In this document: piece by piece, positions 36,106-45,890 of the stretch
Numbering within the stretch: position 1 is the first letter of the stretch
Layout of the letters: every line of letters starts with the position of its first letter
NCBI RefSeq assembly: GCF_011617465.1
Contig: NZ_CP050153.1
Coordinates: 682,001 to 746,000, forward strand
Reading direction: 5' to 3'
Source: Brevibacterium pigmentatum
GTDB lineage: Bacteria; Actinomycetota; Actinomycetes; Actinomycetales; Brevibacteriaceae
Length of the DNA stretch: 64,000 bases
The notes under the pieces: model-generated
What the model saw: the letters and a program-made list of their open reading frames with translations, nothing else
The model's database searches: none
Told to the model about the DNA's origin: nothing
Position numbers and translations under genes: made by a program

Positions 36106-36702
36106 ATGCGCGCACTCGCTTCTTTCGCCGACCGTGATCCTGTCCCGTGGGCCAATGGTGCCGGTCAGACCACTGAACTCGTCTCCCTGGCTGACTCAGT
36201 GCGGCTGACTCCTGGGCTTCGTCCTTGGCGGCTGAGCATCGCCCGGCTCTCGCGTGTGGGCCCATTCTCGGCGTTGCCCGGAATGGCCCGCACCTTCCTT
36301 CCCACCGCCGAGGTGACACTCGACATCGACGGGCACGTGCACTCGGTGTCCGCGCTCCACCCAGAGCGCTTTCACGGACGTCAGGCCGTCAACCTCGTCG
36401 GCATGGCGGAACCGTGTTTCGCCGTCAATCTCATGGTCGCCGACGAGGACACAGGCAGCACCGGCTGTGACGCCGCAACCGAATCGGGCAACTCGGGCCA
36501 GGAGTCCGAGTCTGCCTCCGGTGAGCTGCGGATGAGCATCGGCAAGTCGTTCGCAACCGACGGATTCCGGTTCGTGCTCACTCTCGAAGCCGTCGCTGAG
36601 TACCTTCGTTCTCAGCTGTTCGAACTCGAACCGGGTGAGGCTATTCCAGACGAGATTCCGGTGGCCGTACTCCAACCCGAAAGTGTCGACACGCACATCT
36701 GA
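36106..36702 (+). CDS. HutD/Ves-like cupin protein (198 aa)
   Basis: Bicupin HutD family signatures: VPWANGAGQTTELV near the start, PWRLSIARLSRVGPFSALPG, then TFLPTAEVTLDIDG. HutD proteins are tied to histidine use or to cold response (Ves), but their biochemistry is unsettled. An insertion of about 30 polar residues (about 120-150: EDTGSTGCDAATESGNS) interrupts the second half. No hut genes are nearby. Confidence 0.85.
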   Translation: MRALASFADRDPVPWANGAGQTTELVSLADSVRLTPGLRPWRLSIARLSRVGPFSALPGMARTFLPTAEVTLDIDGHVHSVSALHPERFHGRQAVNLVGMAEPCFAVNLMVADEDTGSTGCDAATESGNSGQESESASGELRMSIGKSFATDGFRFVLTLEAVAEYLRSQLFELEPGEAIPDEIPVAVLQPESVDTHI

Positions 36703-36873
36703 GAAGTCCGTGAGAACCGACTGTACTCGGCGTCACATTTTTGCGTATCGCCCCAGGTGGCGGCCCCGATTTCGAGCAAATCCATCAGGTCTTTCTCAGC
36801 TTCCAACGTGAAGTGTCAGGATGCCTGAACGTGGGAGTCCGAGAATGGTTGCACGCCGGATTTTGGAGGAACT

Positions 36874-38181
36874 TTGACGGTAGGCAACAGTGGCACGAAC
36901 GAGCAACACGAGCACAACGATGAAACTCATCTGCCGGAGCATTCCCAGACGCTGCCGCTGATCACCGAAGAGATCGTCAGCTCTCACCCGGCCCCGGCGG
37001 CCGAACCCACCGAACACGTCGTCACCAAGGTGATGCCGCCCAATCCGATCCGCCACGATGGTGGGGCCACACAACAGCAGACTCAGACGGCGGCCTCCCC
37101 GACCGCCGTGGCCGAAGCGGCAGAGACGGTCGAAGACAAGAAGGCTGAGGAGAAGTCCTCGGAAGGCCGGATCTCCGCCACTCAGCTGCTTGCGGGTGCA
37201 GGCGCCGCGGCGACCTCGTCGGTCATCGGCGGTCAGCTCGGTGTCGCCGGCACGGTCGTCGGCGCCGGAGTCGCGAGCATCGTCACTGCCCTGGCGGTCA
37301 CCCTCTATGGCCGCAGCCTCGACAAGGGCAAAGAGAAGATCCAAGAAGTCGGGTCCAAACTCGCTCCGGCAGTCAAAGCGAAGATCGCGAAGCACCCCTC
37401 CGGAAAGAACACTGCCGTCGATCCCTCGCTCGCCGAGGATTCCGCCTTCGCCCCGCCGGAACCGACAGCGGGCAATGCGAACGCGACGGCCGCCTCGGCG
37501 CCGGATGAAGGGAAGTCCGAGGCCGGGGACGGTGATGGCAGCGAAACCGAGAGCCGAGCCCGCACCTGGTGGCAGAAGCTGCGCCGCAAGCGGGTCCTCT
37601 ATCCGCTGACGATCGGCGTTGCCGCCTTCGGGATCGGACTCGGCGCGGTCGTCGTGGCCGAGAACTTCACCGAAGCCGATATCTCACCGGGCACCTCGCA
37701 GATCTCACGATCGGTGACCGGGCAGTCGACGAACGACGAGTCCGTCACCGACGACGGGACCTCGGATTCCGGAACGGGAGGGGACGAATCGTCGAGCGGA
37801 TCCGGTTCGAACGCCGACGCCAGCCAGGGCTCGTCGAGCAGCGGATCGACCACGCAGAACGGTCAGTCCACCTCGGCGGGGGAGACCGGCACCGAAGGTG
37901 CGACAGAGGGCCAGAGCTCACAGGGCTCGGAGACGACGACGGGCACGAGTGACTCCACCGGCGACTCGACGACCACGGACGGGACCGATGCGAGCAGCGG
38001 TTCCACCTCGACCGACGGCACCGGCAGCACCGGGGACACCAGCGGCAGTGCAGGCTCGGGGTCGGGATCGAACGGCTCGGGCAGCGGTTCGGGCGGTGGT
38101 GCGGCAGGCTCCGGCGATTCCGGAACCGGCGGATCGACGGGCGGTTCTGGCGGCGGATCGGCCGCCTCGGCGGAGGGGTGA
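36874..38181 (+). CDS. Membrane protein with long Ser/Gly/Thr/Asp-rich tail (435 aa)
   Basis: The TTG start is supported by GGAGGA 3 nt upstream. Residues 1-98 are polar. Residues 101-146 are a Gly/Ala-rich hydrophobic stretch that could be a pair of glycine-zipper helices. Residues 147-240 are charged. A clear membrane helix spans about 241-262 after a basic stretch (KLRRKR), and from 263 to 435 the sequence is almost only Ser, Gly, Thr, Asp, Asn, Gln and Ala. By the positive-inside rule the tail should be outside the cell, where it could reach through the wall. No catalytic motif or sorting signal. Family unknown. Confidence 0.75.
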   Translation: MTVGNSGTNEQHEHNDETHLPEHSQTLPLITEEIVSSHPAPAAEPTEHVVTKVMPPNPIRHDGGATQQQTQTAASPTAVAEAAETVEDKKAEEKSSEGRISATQLLAGAGAAATSSVIGGQLGVAGTVVGAGVASIVTALAVTLYGRSLDKGKEKIQEVGSKLAPAVKAKIAKHPSGKNTAVDPSLAEDSAFAPPEPTAGNANATAASAPDEGKSEAGDGDGSETESRARTWWQKLRRKRVLYPLTIGVAAFGIGLGAVVVAENFTEADISPGTSQISRSVTGQSTNDESVTDDGTSDSGTGGDESSSGSGSNADASQGSSSSGSTTQNGQSTSAGETGTEGATEGQSSQGSETTTGTSDSTGDSTTTDGTDASSGSTSTDGTGSTGDTSGSAGSGSGSNGSGSGSGGGAAGSGDSGTGGSTGGSGGGSAASAEG

Positions 38182-38332
38182 GCCGACCAACACCGGGAGC
38201 GGGAATTTAGACAGCCGACCCTGGGTTGTACATGGCAGAGAACATCGTTAAGTTGAAAGTGACTCCGACGAGGTTCCGCCGAAGTCGGGAAATCGAGATC
38301 AGGCGAACGGCGCTCAGCCGGTCGATCAGCTG

Positions 38333-38360
38333 CACCGGCGAGAAGCACTTCTCGCCGGTG
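38333..38360. terminator. Hairpin upstream of the catalase gene
   Basis: CACCGGCGAGAAG (38333-38345) pairs exactly with 38348-38360, two-base loop. It lies 152 nt after the 36874 gene and 56 nt before catalase. It may be a terminator or a structured leader element; there is no T-tract. Confidence 0.5.
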
Positions 38361-38416
38361 GCAGTGATCGTTGACTGAATGTCGACGCCTGAAATCACAC
38401 GGTTGAAGGAGATGTG

Positions 38417-39895
38417 ATGACGCAACATACAGATCATGAATACGCCGGACACGACAATAGGAAGGCCTCGACGACCGAATCCGGTGCGCCGAGGGAATCC
38501 GACGCTCACTCGCTGAGCGTCGGAGCGAACGGACCGCTGCTGCTCCACGACGTTGCGCTGGTCGAGAAGCTTGCTCGCTTCGACCGTGAGCGTGTGCCCG
38601 AGCGCAGCCCCCACGCCAAGGGATCCGGCGCTTTCGGTGAGTTCGAAGTCACCGCGGACGTCTCCAAGTACACGAAGGCCGACTTCCTGCAGCCGGGCAA
38701 AAAGACCCCGATGCTCGCTCGCTTCTCCACCGTCGCCGGTGAGCTCGGCTCGCCCGACTCGTGGCGTGACGTGCGCGGATTCGCGCTGAAGTTCTACACC
38801 GAAGAGGGCAACTTCGACATGGTGGGCAACAACACCCCCGTGTTCTTCGTCCGCGATCCCATGAAGTTCCCCGACTTCATCCACTCGCAGAAGCGCACCC
38901 CTGATTCGGGTCTGCGCAGCAACAACATGCAGTGGGACTTCTGGTCGCTCTCGCCCGAGTCGGCTCACCAGGTCTCCTACCTCATGGGACCCCGTGGTCT
39001 GCCCAAGAGCTGGCGCCACATGAACGGCTACTCCTCGCACACCTACATGTGGGTCAACGCCGAGGGCGAGAAGTTCTGGGTCCAGTACCACTTCCACACC
39101 GACCAGGGCGTGGAGAACATGAGCAACGAGGAAGCCGGTCGGATGGCCGGCGAGGACGCGGACATGCACCGCCGCGACCTGTTCGACGCCATCGAGCGCG
39201 GGGACTACCCGTCCTGGACCTTCAGCGTGCAGATCATGCCGTACGAAGAGGCCAAGGACTACCGCTTCAATCCCTTCGACCTGACCAAGACCTGGTCGAA
39301 GAAGGACTACCCGCTCATCGAGGTCGGCAAGTTCACCCTCAACGAGAACCCCTCGAACCACTTCGCACAGATCGAGCAGGCTGCGTTCAGCCCCTCGAAC
39401 ACCGTGCCGGGAACCGGGCTCTCGCCGGACAAGATGCTGTTGGGCCGCGTGTTCTCCTACCCGGATGCACAGCGCAACCGCATCGGCACGAACTTCAACC
39501 AGCTGCCGGTCAACGCTCCTGTCACGAAGACGAACTCGTACGACAAGGAAGGCCAGATGCAGTACCACCACTCGGGTAATGCACCGGTCTACGCCCCGAA
39601 CTCGTACGGACGCTCCTACCAGGACGAGCAGGGCCCGGTCGACAACGGCTGGGAGGCCGACGGCGAGCTGGTGCGCAGCGCCTACAGCCTGCACGCTGAG
39701 GACGACGACTTCGGCCAGGCACACACCCTGGTCCGCGAGGTTTACACCGAGGAGGAGCGCCAGGGTCTCATCGAGACCGTCGCGGGCGGACTCTCCGACG
39801 GAGTCGAGGAGCCGGTGCTGTCGAATGCGATCCAGTACTGGAAGAACATCGACGCCGAGGTCGGTGCGGCTATCGAGGCCAAGGTGAAGGGCTGA
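38417..39895 (+). CDS. Monofunctional haem catalase (492 aa)
   Basis: Small-subunit clade catalase that converts hydrogen peroxide to water and oxygen. [21 protein letters not shown] carries the distal His-type region (V-P-E-R-x-x-H), [27 protein letters not shown] follows, and [23 protein letters not shown] contains the proximal haem-ligand Tyr. Length is normal. AAGGAGA precedes the ATG at 38417; a GTG one codon earlier in the same frame is less well spaced. Copy 2 of the palindrome family lies about 105 nt downstream, between catalase and the convergent aconitase. Confidence 0.96.
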   Translation: MTQHTDHEYAGHDNRKASTTESGAPRESDAHSLSVGANGPLLLHDVALVEKLARFDRERVPERSPHAKGSGAFGEFEVTADVSKYTKADFLQPGKKTPMLARFSTVAGELGSPDSWRDVRGFALKFYTEEGNFDMVGNNTPVFFVRDPMKFPDFIHSQKRTPDSGLRSNNMQWDFWSLSPESAHQVSYLMGPRGLPKSWRHMNGYSSHTYMWVNAEGEKFWVQYHFHTDQGVENMSNEEAGRMAGEDADMHRRDLFDAIERGDYPSWTFSVQIMPYEEAKDYRFNPFDLTKTWSKKDYPLIEVGKFTLNENPSNHFAQIEQAAFSPSNTVPGTGLSPDKMLLGRVFSYPDAQRNRIGTNFNQLPVNAPVTKTNSYDKEGQMQYHHSGNAPVYAPNSYGRSYQDEQGPVDNGWEADGELVRSAYSLHAEDDDFGQAHTLVREVYTEEERQGLIETVAGGLSDGVEEPVLSNAIQYWKNIDAEVGAAIEAKVKG

Positions 39896-40001
39896 GGCAG
39901 CCTGAGATCGTGAGCGCCTGACCGCTTGAGAGTTCGGCACGAGACGGCGGCCCGGAACCTCCACACCGCGGGAGTGTCCGGGCCGTCTTCTCTTTTTAAT
40001 T

Positions 40002-40059
40002 ACTACCTGACGGCGGCCCAGCAACCTCGCGCGAGGTTGCTGGGCCGCCGTCAGGTAGT
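40002..40059. repeat. Interspersed palindrome, copy 2 (58 bp)
   Basis: Perfect palindrome centred at 40030.5 (CCTCGCGCGAGG). It ends 8 nt from the aconitase stop (minus strand) and carries the AATT flank on its left only. It sits between convergent catalase and aconitase genes. Confidence 0.93.
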
Positions 40060-40067
40060 TCGTGGAG

Positions 40068-42002
40068 TCAATTTAGGTGGGCGGCGCGTTGGGCGATGCG
40101 ACCGCCGGCGAGGACCATCTCGACCTGACGCGGCGACAGGCCATGGCGGAATTCGAACTTTCGGCCGGCCGCCTCGGCGGTGATCGTCGTCCCTTCGCCG
40201 AGCTCATCGCGCAGACCACGGAACTCAAGCACATCACCCTGGGACAGGGATTCGTAGTCAGCCTCGTTCGTGAACTCGAGGGCGAGGACGCCGAAGTTCC
40301 CGAGGTTCTGCCAATGGATCCGCGCCAACGATTTCGCCACCACGACCCGCAGTCCGAGATAGCGCGGAGCGATGACCGCATGCTCGCGAGAGGACCCCTG
40401 ACCGTAGTTGTCCCCACCGACGATCGCGTGCCCTCCGACGTGGTCGGCGGCACGGGTGGCATAGGTGTCATCGACCTGGATATAGACGAACTCGGAGATC
40501 TTCGGGATGTTCGACCGATACGGCAGAACGCGGGATCCGGCGGGCATGATCTCATCGGTGGAGACGTTGTCGCCGACCTTGAGCAGGATCTCCAGATCGA
40601 TGTCATCGGGCAGCGGTTCGAAGTCCGGCAGGGTCGAGATGTTCGTTCCCTTCACGAGCTCGACCGACCGGGCTTCCTCCGGTCCCAGCGGTGGGACGAG
40701 CATCTTGCGGTTCGCGGAGTACTTCTCGGGTAGCCGCACCTCGGGATAGTCCATGTCGAGGTCGCGGGGATCGGTGATCTTCCCGGTCAGCGCGGCAGCG
40801 GCTGCGGTCTCCGGCGAGCACAGCCACACGGCGTCCTCGTCGGTGCCGGACCGGCCGGGGAAGTTGCGCGGCATGGTGCGCAGACTGTTGCGTCCGACTG
40901 CTGGTGCCTGGCCCATGCCGATGCAGCCCATGCAGCCGGATTGGTGAATCCGGGCCCCGGAAGCCACCAGTGAGGTCAGCCATCTGCCGGCGATGAGGTC
41001 GGCAAGGACCTCTCGTGAGGTGGGGTTGATGTCGAGCGAGATCTGCTGATGGATCTGGCGGTCGGCAAGTGTTTCGGCGACGACGGCGAAGTCCCGCAGC
41101 CCTGGGTTCGCCGAAGAGCCGACGACGACCTGGAAGACGTCCTCACCGGCGACCTCGCGCACTGGAGTGACGTTGCCCGGCGACGACGGCGCGGCGATGA
41201 GCGGTTCGAGCTGGGAGAGGTCGATGCTGTCGGTGAGATCGTATTCGGCGCCTTCATCGGCTTCGAGGCGGGTGAAGTCCTCGCCGCGGTCGACGGCCTC
41301 GAGGTAATCGCGGACAGCATCGTCAGCCGGAAAGACCGTGGCGGTGGCGCCGAGTTCGGCTCCCATGTTCGCAATCACGTGACGATCCATGGCCGTGAGA
41401 TTCCGCAGCCCGTCCCCGTGGTATTCGATGATCTTTCCGACTCCGCCCTTGACGCCATGGCGACGCAGCATCTCGAGGATGACGTCCTTGGCTGAGACCC
41501 AGTCGGGCAAGGTGCCTGTGAGTTCGACGCCCATGATCTGCGGGGCGCTGATGAAGAGCGGCTCACCAGCCATGGCCATGGCGATTTCAAGTCCGCCGAC
41601 GCCGATGGCGAGCATTCCCAAGGCACCGGCGGCACAGGTGTGGGAGTCCGAGCCGATGAGAGTCGCCCCCGGCTTGCCGAAACGGGACTGGTGGACCGGG
41701 TGGGAGACGCCGTTGCCGGCAGGAGAGAACCACAGTCCGAAGCGTGCCGCCGCCGACCGGAGGAACTCGTGGTCCTCAGGGTTCTTCTCATCGGTCTGCA
41801 GCAGGTTGTGATCGACGTACTGCACGGACAGATCCGTGCGGATCCGGTCGAGGCCGAGCGCCTCGAGTTCGAGCATGACCAGGGTGCCCGTCGCATCTTG
41901 GGTGAGCGTCTGGTCGATCCGGATCCCGAGTTCGCTTCCGGGAGTGAGCTCCCCGGACTCCAGATGCGATCGGATGAGCTTCTGAGCAACGTTCTCAGCC
42001 AT
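40068..42002 (-). CDS. Aconitate hydratase family enzyme (644 aa)
   Basis: Aconitase superfamily, the compact class of about 640 residues. The three cluster Cys are visible in IGSDSHTCAAGALGM and in GCMGCIGMGQAP. RSNIPKISEFVY and NYGQGSSREHAVIAPRYLG belong to the swivel domain that contacts substrate. It isomerises citrate to isocitrate in the TCA cycle, or acts on a related hydroxy-acid; homoaconitase-like activity cannot be excluded. AAGGAGG precedes the ATG at 42002; the frame runs 14 codons further without support. Confidence 0.9.
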   Translation of the reverse strand: MAENVAQKLIRSHLESGELTPGSELGIRIDQTLTQDATGTLVMLELEALGLDRIRTDLSVQYVDHNLLQTDEKNPEDHEFLRSAAARFGLWFSPAGNGVSHPVHQSRFGKPGATLIGSDSHTCAAGALGMLAIGVGGLEIAMAMAGEPLFISAPQIMGVELTGTLPDWVSAKDVILEMLRRHGVKGGVGKIIEYHGDGLRNLTAMDRHVIANMGAELGATATVFPADDAVRDYLEAVDRGEDFTRLEADEGAEYDLTDSIDLSQLEPLIAAPSSPGNVTPVREVAGEDVFQVVVGSSANPGLRDFAVVAETLADRQIHQQISLDINPTSREVLADLIAGRWLTSLVASGARIHQSGCMGCIGMGQAPAVGRNSLRTMPRNFPGRSGTDEDAVWLCSPETAAAAALTGKITDPRDLDMDYPEVRLPEKYSANRKMLVPPLGPEEARSVELVKGTNISTLPDFEPLPDDIDLEILLKVGDNVSTDEIMPAGSRVLPYRSNIPKISEFVYIQVDDTYATRAADHVGGHAIVGGDNYGQGSSREHAVIAPRYLGLRVVVAKSLARIHWQNLGNFGVLALEFTNEADYESLSQGDVLEFRGLRDELGEGTTITAEAAGRKFEFRHGLSPRQVEMVLAGGRIAQRAAHLN

Positions 42003-42131
42003 TGTCCGCCTCCTTCGGCAGTCAGGGATCCACCGAAACCACACGGCTTCCGGTGGTCAACCACGCTAGTCCTCCACACGAGGGTTCTCAAGGTCCGTCG
42101 CATCGGCCGACCGGCAATGAGGGTCTCAGAA

Positions 42132-42187
42132 CTACTTGACGGCGGCGCAGCAACCTCGCGCGAGGTTGCTGCGCCGCCGTCAAGTAG
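42132..42187. repeat. Interspersed palindrome, copy 3 (56 bp, in a divergent promoter region)
   Basis: Perfect palindrome centred at 42159.5. Against copy 1 it carries CTACTTGACGGCGGCGCAGC, and each change is matched in the right arm. It is the only copy between divergent gene starts (aconitase and Fpg/Nei) and so cannot follow a stop codon of either. Confidence 0.93.
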
Positions 42188-42220
42188 CAATTGGGGCTGT
42201 TGGGATTGTGGGGTGTGGAG

Positions 42221-42232
42221 GATACTGGGACT
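42221..42232 (+). promoter_or_regulatory. Probable leaderless promoter box before the Fpg/Nei gene
   Basis: GATACT (42221-42226) lies exactly 6 nt before the ATG at 42233, with no ribosome-binding site. The first base differs from TANNNT. Confidence 0.4.
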
Positions 42233-43078
42233 ATGCCGGAGCTGCCCGAGATTTATGCGCTTGTGGAGTTCCTCCGTCCGCGGATCATCGGCGATTTCGT
42301 CACCCGTGTCGATATCGCCGAGCTCAGCCTGCTCAAGACCGTCGACCCGAGTATCGATGCGCTCGCGGGACTCGAAATCACCGAGGTGGCCCGCCGTGGC
42401 CGAGCCCTCGTCATCGGTTTCGACGGTCTCGCCCTCGTCTGCCGGTTCGCCCGAATGGGCCGGCTGACCTGGCATGACACCGCACCGAGTGGTCCGACCC
42501 GGATGGGCAAGGGGCCGTTGGGAATGCGCGTGAGACTGGCATCGGGGGCCGCCTTCGACCTCATCGAACCCGGGTCGAAGAAGAACGCCGCAGTGTCCCT
42601 CGTTCGCGACCTCTCCGAGGTGCCCGCCCTTGCATCGCTGGGCCCCGATGCGCTCAGCCTCACCGTCGACGAACTCGCCGCGGCGCTGTCTGAGTCGACC
42701 TCCCGGATCAAAACGGTCCTCGAAGATCAGAGAATCATCGCTGGCCTCGGCAATGCCTATACCGATGAGATCCTCCACGCCGCCCGGCTCTCCCCGTTCG
42801 CGACCGCGAAGACCGTCGACCCGCAAGCGCTGTACAACGCCATCGCCGAGGTGCTCGAGACCGCCCGCACCGCCCTCATCGGCCTGCCGCCGGGCAGGAT
42901 CAAAACCGCGAAGAAGCGCGGATTCTCCGTTCACGGCCGCACAGGTGAGACTTGTCATGTCTGCGGGGAGACCATCGCCGAGGTGTCCTTTGCCGACAAG
43001 TCCTTCCAGTACTGCCCCGGCTGTCAGACCGGCGGAAGAAAGCTCTCCGACCGTCGCATGGACCGCCTCCTCAAGTGA
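42233..43078 (+). CDS. Fpg/Nei family DNA glycosylase/AP lyase (281 aa)
   Basis: Starts MPELPEIYALVEFLRP: Pro2 (catalytic after Met removal) and Glu3 are in place. The helix-two-turn-helix region reads IIAGLGNAYTDEILHAARLSP, and the C-terminal zinc finger has CHVCGE and CPGCQTGGRKLSDR. It removes oxidised bases from DNA and cuts the backbone. It is closer to the divergent actinobacterial Fpg/Nei-like group than to classical MutM, so its substrate preference is open. Confidence 0.92.
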   Translation: MPELPEIYALVEFLRPRIIGDFVTRVDIAELSLLKTVDPSIDALAGLEITEVARRGRALVIGFDGLALVCRFARMGRLTWHDTAPSGPTRMGKGPLGMRVRLASGAAFDLIEPGSKKNAAVSLVRDLSEVPALASLGPDALSLTVDELAAALSESTSRIKTVLEDQRIIAGLGNAYTDEILHAARLSPFATAKTVDPQALYNAIAEVLETARTALIGLPPGRIKTAKKRGFSVHGRTGETCHVCGETIAEVSFADKSFQYCPGCQTGGRKLSDRRMDRLLK

Positions 43079-43189
43079 GGCGCCGGCTCAAGTGACGGCT
43101 GACCGCCGGCATGAACGGCACCATCGACAGGATCTGTACCGCGCTCGCCGTACCCTCACGCTGGGCGGAGGCGGAAATGGCGGTCGGCG

Positions 43190-43390
43190 ATGCTATGGGC
43201 ACGCAGGGCCACCTCGGCGGCATCGGTCCATCCCACCCCGGTCGAGGCGACGTACGCGGCGACCAAGTACGGAGTGCTCGGCCACTTCGACGTCGTGCAC
43301 ACTGAATTGCGCGGTACCGAGGTTCACTTCAGCGCCGTCATACCCGTAGGCGTCGACACCGTCTTGGTTGCGGGGCCCGGTACCGGTGCG
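43190..43390 (+). pseudogene. Remnant of a short-chain dehydrogenase
   Basis: The frame reads TPVEATYAATKYGVLGHFDVVHTELRGTEVHFSAVIP, with the SDR active-site YxxxK (YAATK) and the following helix and strand, but there is no Rossmann start before it and the similarity stops after about 60 residues. Upstream bases 43079-43189 show no matching frame. It is probably a decayed gene fragment. Confidence 0.55.
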
Positions 43391-43549
43391 GGCCGATGCT
43401 CGCGCCGGCTACGAGGACGCGGCGGTCACGACCTCCCGCGCGGGGCGCGGTCAGGGGTGGGTCGCCTCGGCGGAATAGTCCTCCAGATCTATCCGTTGTG
43501 CGGAAGTGCGGCCCGTTTGCGGCCGATCATTCGACGAATGGAGGAAAGC

Positions 43550-44515
43550 TTGACCACGCGGAAGCAGATTCCCGGCACCGACCTGTCCATCTTCCCGATC
43601 AATCTCGGCACGAACACCTTCGGGTGGACCGCCGATGAGGCGCAGTCCCATGCCGTCCTCGACGCCTTCGTCGCCGGCGGCGGCAATTTCCTCGACACCG
43701 CCGAGTCCTACCCTGCGTGGGTGCCCGGCAACACCGGCCGCGAATCGGAGACCATCATCGGCACCTGGCTGGCCTCGCGGGACAACCGCGATGACGTCGT
43801 CATCGCCACGAAGGTCGGCGACCATCCCGAGCACAAGACGCAGGATCCCGAATACATCCGCACTGCCATCGACGCCTCACTGGAGCGTCTGCAGACCGAT
43901 CACGTCGACCTCTACTACGCCCACCGTGACGATGAGGTGACCCCCATCGCCGAGGTGGCCCGCGTCTTCGATGAGATCGTCCGTTCCGGTAAGGCCAAGC
44001 ACATCGCGGTGTCGAACTATTCGCCGGCGCGTCTGGCCGGGTGGTTCGCAGCGGCCGAGGACGAAGGACTGGTCAAGCCGGTCGCGATCCAGCCGCAGTA
44101 CAGCCTCGTCTATCGGCGGGAGTTCGAGACCGATCTGCGCCCGGTCGCCGAGCGGCGCGATCTCGCGGTGTTCTCGTACTTCAGCCTTGCCGCCGGCTTC
44201 CTCACCGGCAAATACCGCACCGAAGCCGACCTCGAAGGCGCCGATCGGGGTGGAATGGTGCAGGGATATTTCAACGCCGCGGGGCTCAAGGTCGTCGACG
44301 ATCTCGTCGCGATCGCTGATTCGCACAATGTCGCTCCGACGACTGTGGCGCTGTCCTGGCTGCTGGCGAAGGGCGTGACGGCACCGATCGCCTCGGCCCG
44401 CACCCCTGAGCAGCTCGAGGCGGTCATGGCCGCACCCGGGCTCGAGCTCAGCGCCGACGAAGTCGACCGTCTCGACCGGGCCTCCGCGCCGTTCGCGCAG
44501 GAGGACCCGTCCTGA
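43550..44515 (+). CDS. Aldo/keto reductase (321 aa)
   Basis: TIM-barrel AKR, NADP-dependent carbonyl reduction. FLDTAESYPAW has the catalytic Asp and Tyr, VVIATKVGDHPE the Lys, LYYAHRDDEVTP the His position, and the C-terminal PIASARTPEQLEA is the cofactor site. The TTG at 43550 follows GGAGGA by 4 nt, better than the ATG at 43538, which overlaps that ribosome-binding site. Copy 4 of the palindrome follows the stop closely. Confidence 0.92.
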   Translation: MTTRKQIPGTDLSIFPINLGTNTFGWTADEAQSHAVLDAFVAGGGNFLDTAESYPAWVPGNTGRESETIIGTWLASRDNRDDVVIATKVGDHPEHKTQDPEYIRTAIDASLERLQTDHVDLYYAHRDDEVTPIAEVARVFDEIVRSGKAKHIAVSNYSPARLAGWFAAAEDEGLVKPVAIQPQYSLVYRREFETDLRPVAERRDLAVFSYFSLAAGFLTGKYRTEADLEGADRGGMVQGYFNAAGLKVVDDLVAIADSHNVAPTTVALSWLLAKGVTAPIASARTPEQLEAVMAAPGLELSADEVDRLDRASAPFAQEDPS

Positions 44516-44531
44516 CCTTCCCTCCCAATTA

Positions 44532-44587
44532 CTACCTGACGGCGGCTCAGCAACCTCGCGCGAGGTAGCTGAGCCGCCGTCAGGTAG
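44532..44587. repeat. Interspersed palindrome, copy 4 (56 bp)
   Basis: Palindrome centred at 44559.5 with one mismatch (GCAACC against GGTAGC). The left flank CCCAATTA starts 8 nt after the aldo/keto reductase stop, and the right edge is 13 nt from the convergent exporter stop. Both arms carry GGCTCAG/CTGAGCC where copy 1 has GGCCCAG/CTGGGCC. Confidence 0.92.
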
Positions 44588-44600
44588 CTCTAGGGGTGTC

Positions 44601-45836
44601 TCAGGCGACGATTTCGTCCTTGGGCTCGACCGCGTGGGCGATGGCGGCGCCGATGACCGTGCCGATGGCGATCGTGAAGAACGTGGTCGCAGCCGCCAGC
44701 ATGCTGCCGGCAACCCCAGCGCCGTCACCGAACTCGATCTGCGAAGCATTGAGGAGCCCGAACGACCCGGGCGCGACGACGAGGAACGCGGGCACGAAGC
44801 TGATCCGCCAGATCGGGCCCTTCGGCAGGCGTGAGAGCACGACGGCCACCACCGATGCGGTCAGCGCGCCGGCCAGACCGCCGATGGCCGCACCGAATTC
44901 GGCACCGATGCCCAGCTGCGCCAGCGCGGCCGCAGCGATCGTGAGGACGATCGGCACGGTGTGCTCGAGCGGGGTGTGCAGATAGGTGATGAGGCCCAGT
45001 GTCGCGGCGGCGACGCCGAGGGCGGACAGCCACCATGTCGAGGCGGTGAGCTGGGAGTTCGCAAGCGCCTCGGCGCCGGTGCCAGTGACGACGGCGGCAC
45101 CGGCGACTCCGGCGATGAACATCGCCAACTGGACGGTGGCCGAGACGAGCCGGGAACTGCCTGCCGAGAGGGCGCCCGCGGAGATCTCGGTCAGACCGGT
45201 GACCACGGCGCTGCCGGGCAGCAGCAGCGCCAGGGTGGCGACGATCGTGCGCAGGGGACTGTCCAGCCAGTCGAGACGGTAACCGATGAGGATGAGCACC
45301 GCGACGATGAACGCCGAGGCGACCGGCAGCAGCGGTCCGAAGCTGGGGTGGCGGGCGTTGACGGCGAGCACACCCGCGACGATGAGCGAACCGAGAGCGG
45401 CGAAGGCGAGGTTGACCAGTCCCGGTTCGAGCAGCAGGCACAGCCCGACGCCGACGGGCACCGCGCCGAGGCGGGTCACCCATCCGGGCCAGCGCGGGGG
45501 AGCACCGTAGACCTCGGCCTCGATCATGCGGCGAGCGGCGTCGATGCCGAGCCGGCGCGACCGCACGGCGTCGACGATGTCGAGCAGCTTCGCGGTCTGG
45601 TCGAACCGCAGGTCAGGACCGATGCGTTCGAACCGGGTGGGACTGCCGGGGCCGATGGTGAGGAACAGGCCCTTGGGAAGAGCTGCGACGTTGATGGACT
45701 TCAGGCCGACGGCAGGTGCCAGCCCGGTCAGTGCGTCTTCGACATCGACCGAGGAGATCCCACCGGCGAGCAGGCCCGTCCCGATCGTCACCAGCAGCTC
45801 CTGTGCGGGGACGGTCTTTTCGCTTGCCTCGTGCAC
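44601..45836 (-). CDS. ThrE-type threonine/serine exporter (411 aa)
   Basis: An N-terminal soluble domain (about 1-120: LLAGGISSVDVEDALTGLAPAVGL) is followed by about ten helices, including LLPGSAVVTGLTEISAG and FVPAFLVVAPGSFGLLNA. The soluble-plus-membrane layout is that of the PF06738/PF12821 threonine/serine exporters known from Corynebacterium. The GTG at 45836 has GAGGGA upstream; the longer frame to 45914 is unsupported. Confidence 0.87.
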   Translation of the reverse strand: MHEASEKTVPAQELLVTIGTGLLAGGISSVDVEDALTGLAPAVGLKSINVAALPKGLFLTIGPGSPTRFERIGPDLRFDQTAKLLDIVDAVRSRRLGIDAARRMIEAEVYGAPPRWPGWVTRLGAVPVGVGLCLLLEPGLVNLAFAALGSLIVAGVLAVNARHPSFGPLLPVASAFIVAVLILIGYRLDWLDSPLRTIVATLALLLPGSAVVTGLTEISAGALSAGSSRLVSATVQLAMFIAGVAGAAVVTGTGAEALANSQLTASTWWLSALGVAAATLGLITYLHTPLEHTVPIVLTIAAAALAQLGIGAEFGAAIGGLAGALTASVVAVVLSRLPKGPIWRISFVPAFLVVAPGSFGLLNASQIEFGDGAGVAGSMLAAATTFFTIAIGTVIGAAIAHAVEPKDEIVA

Positions 45837-45890
45837 TCCCAATCCCTCTCGTCTGCAGATCGGCCGACGAAGTAGAAGATACCAGCCCCG

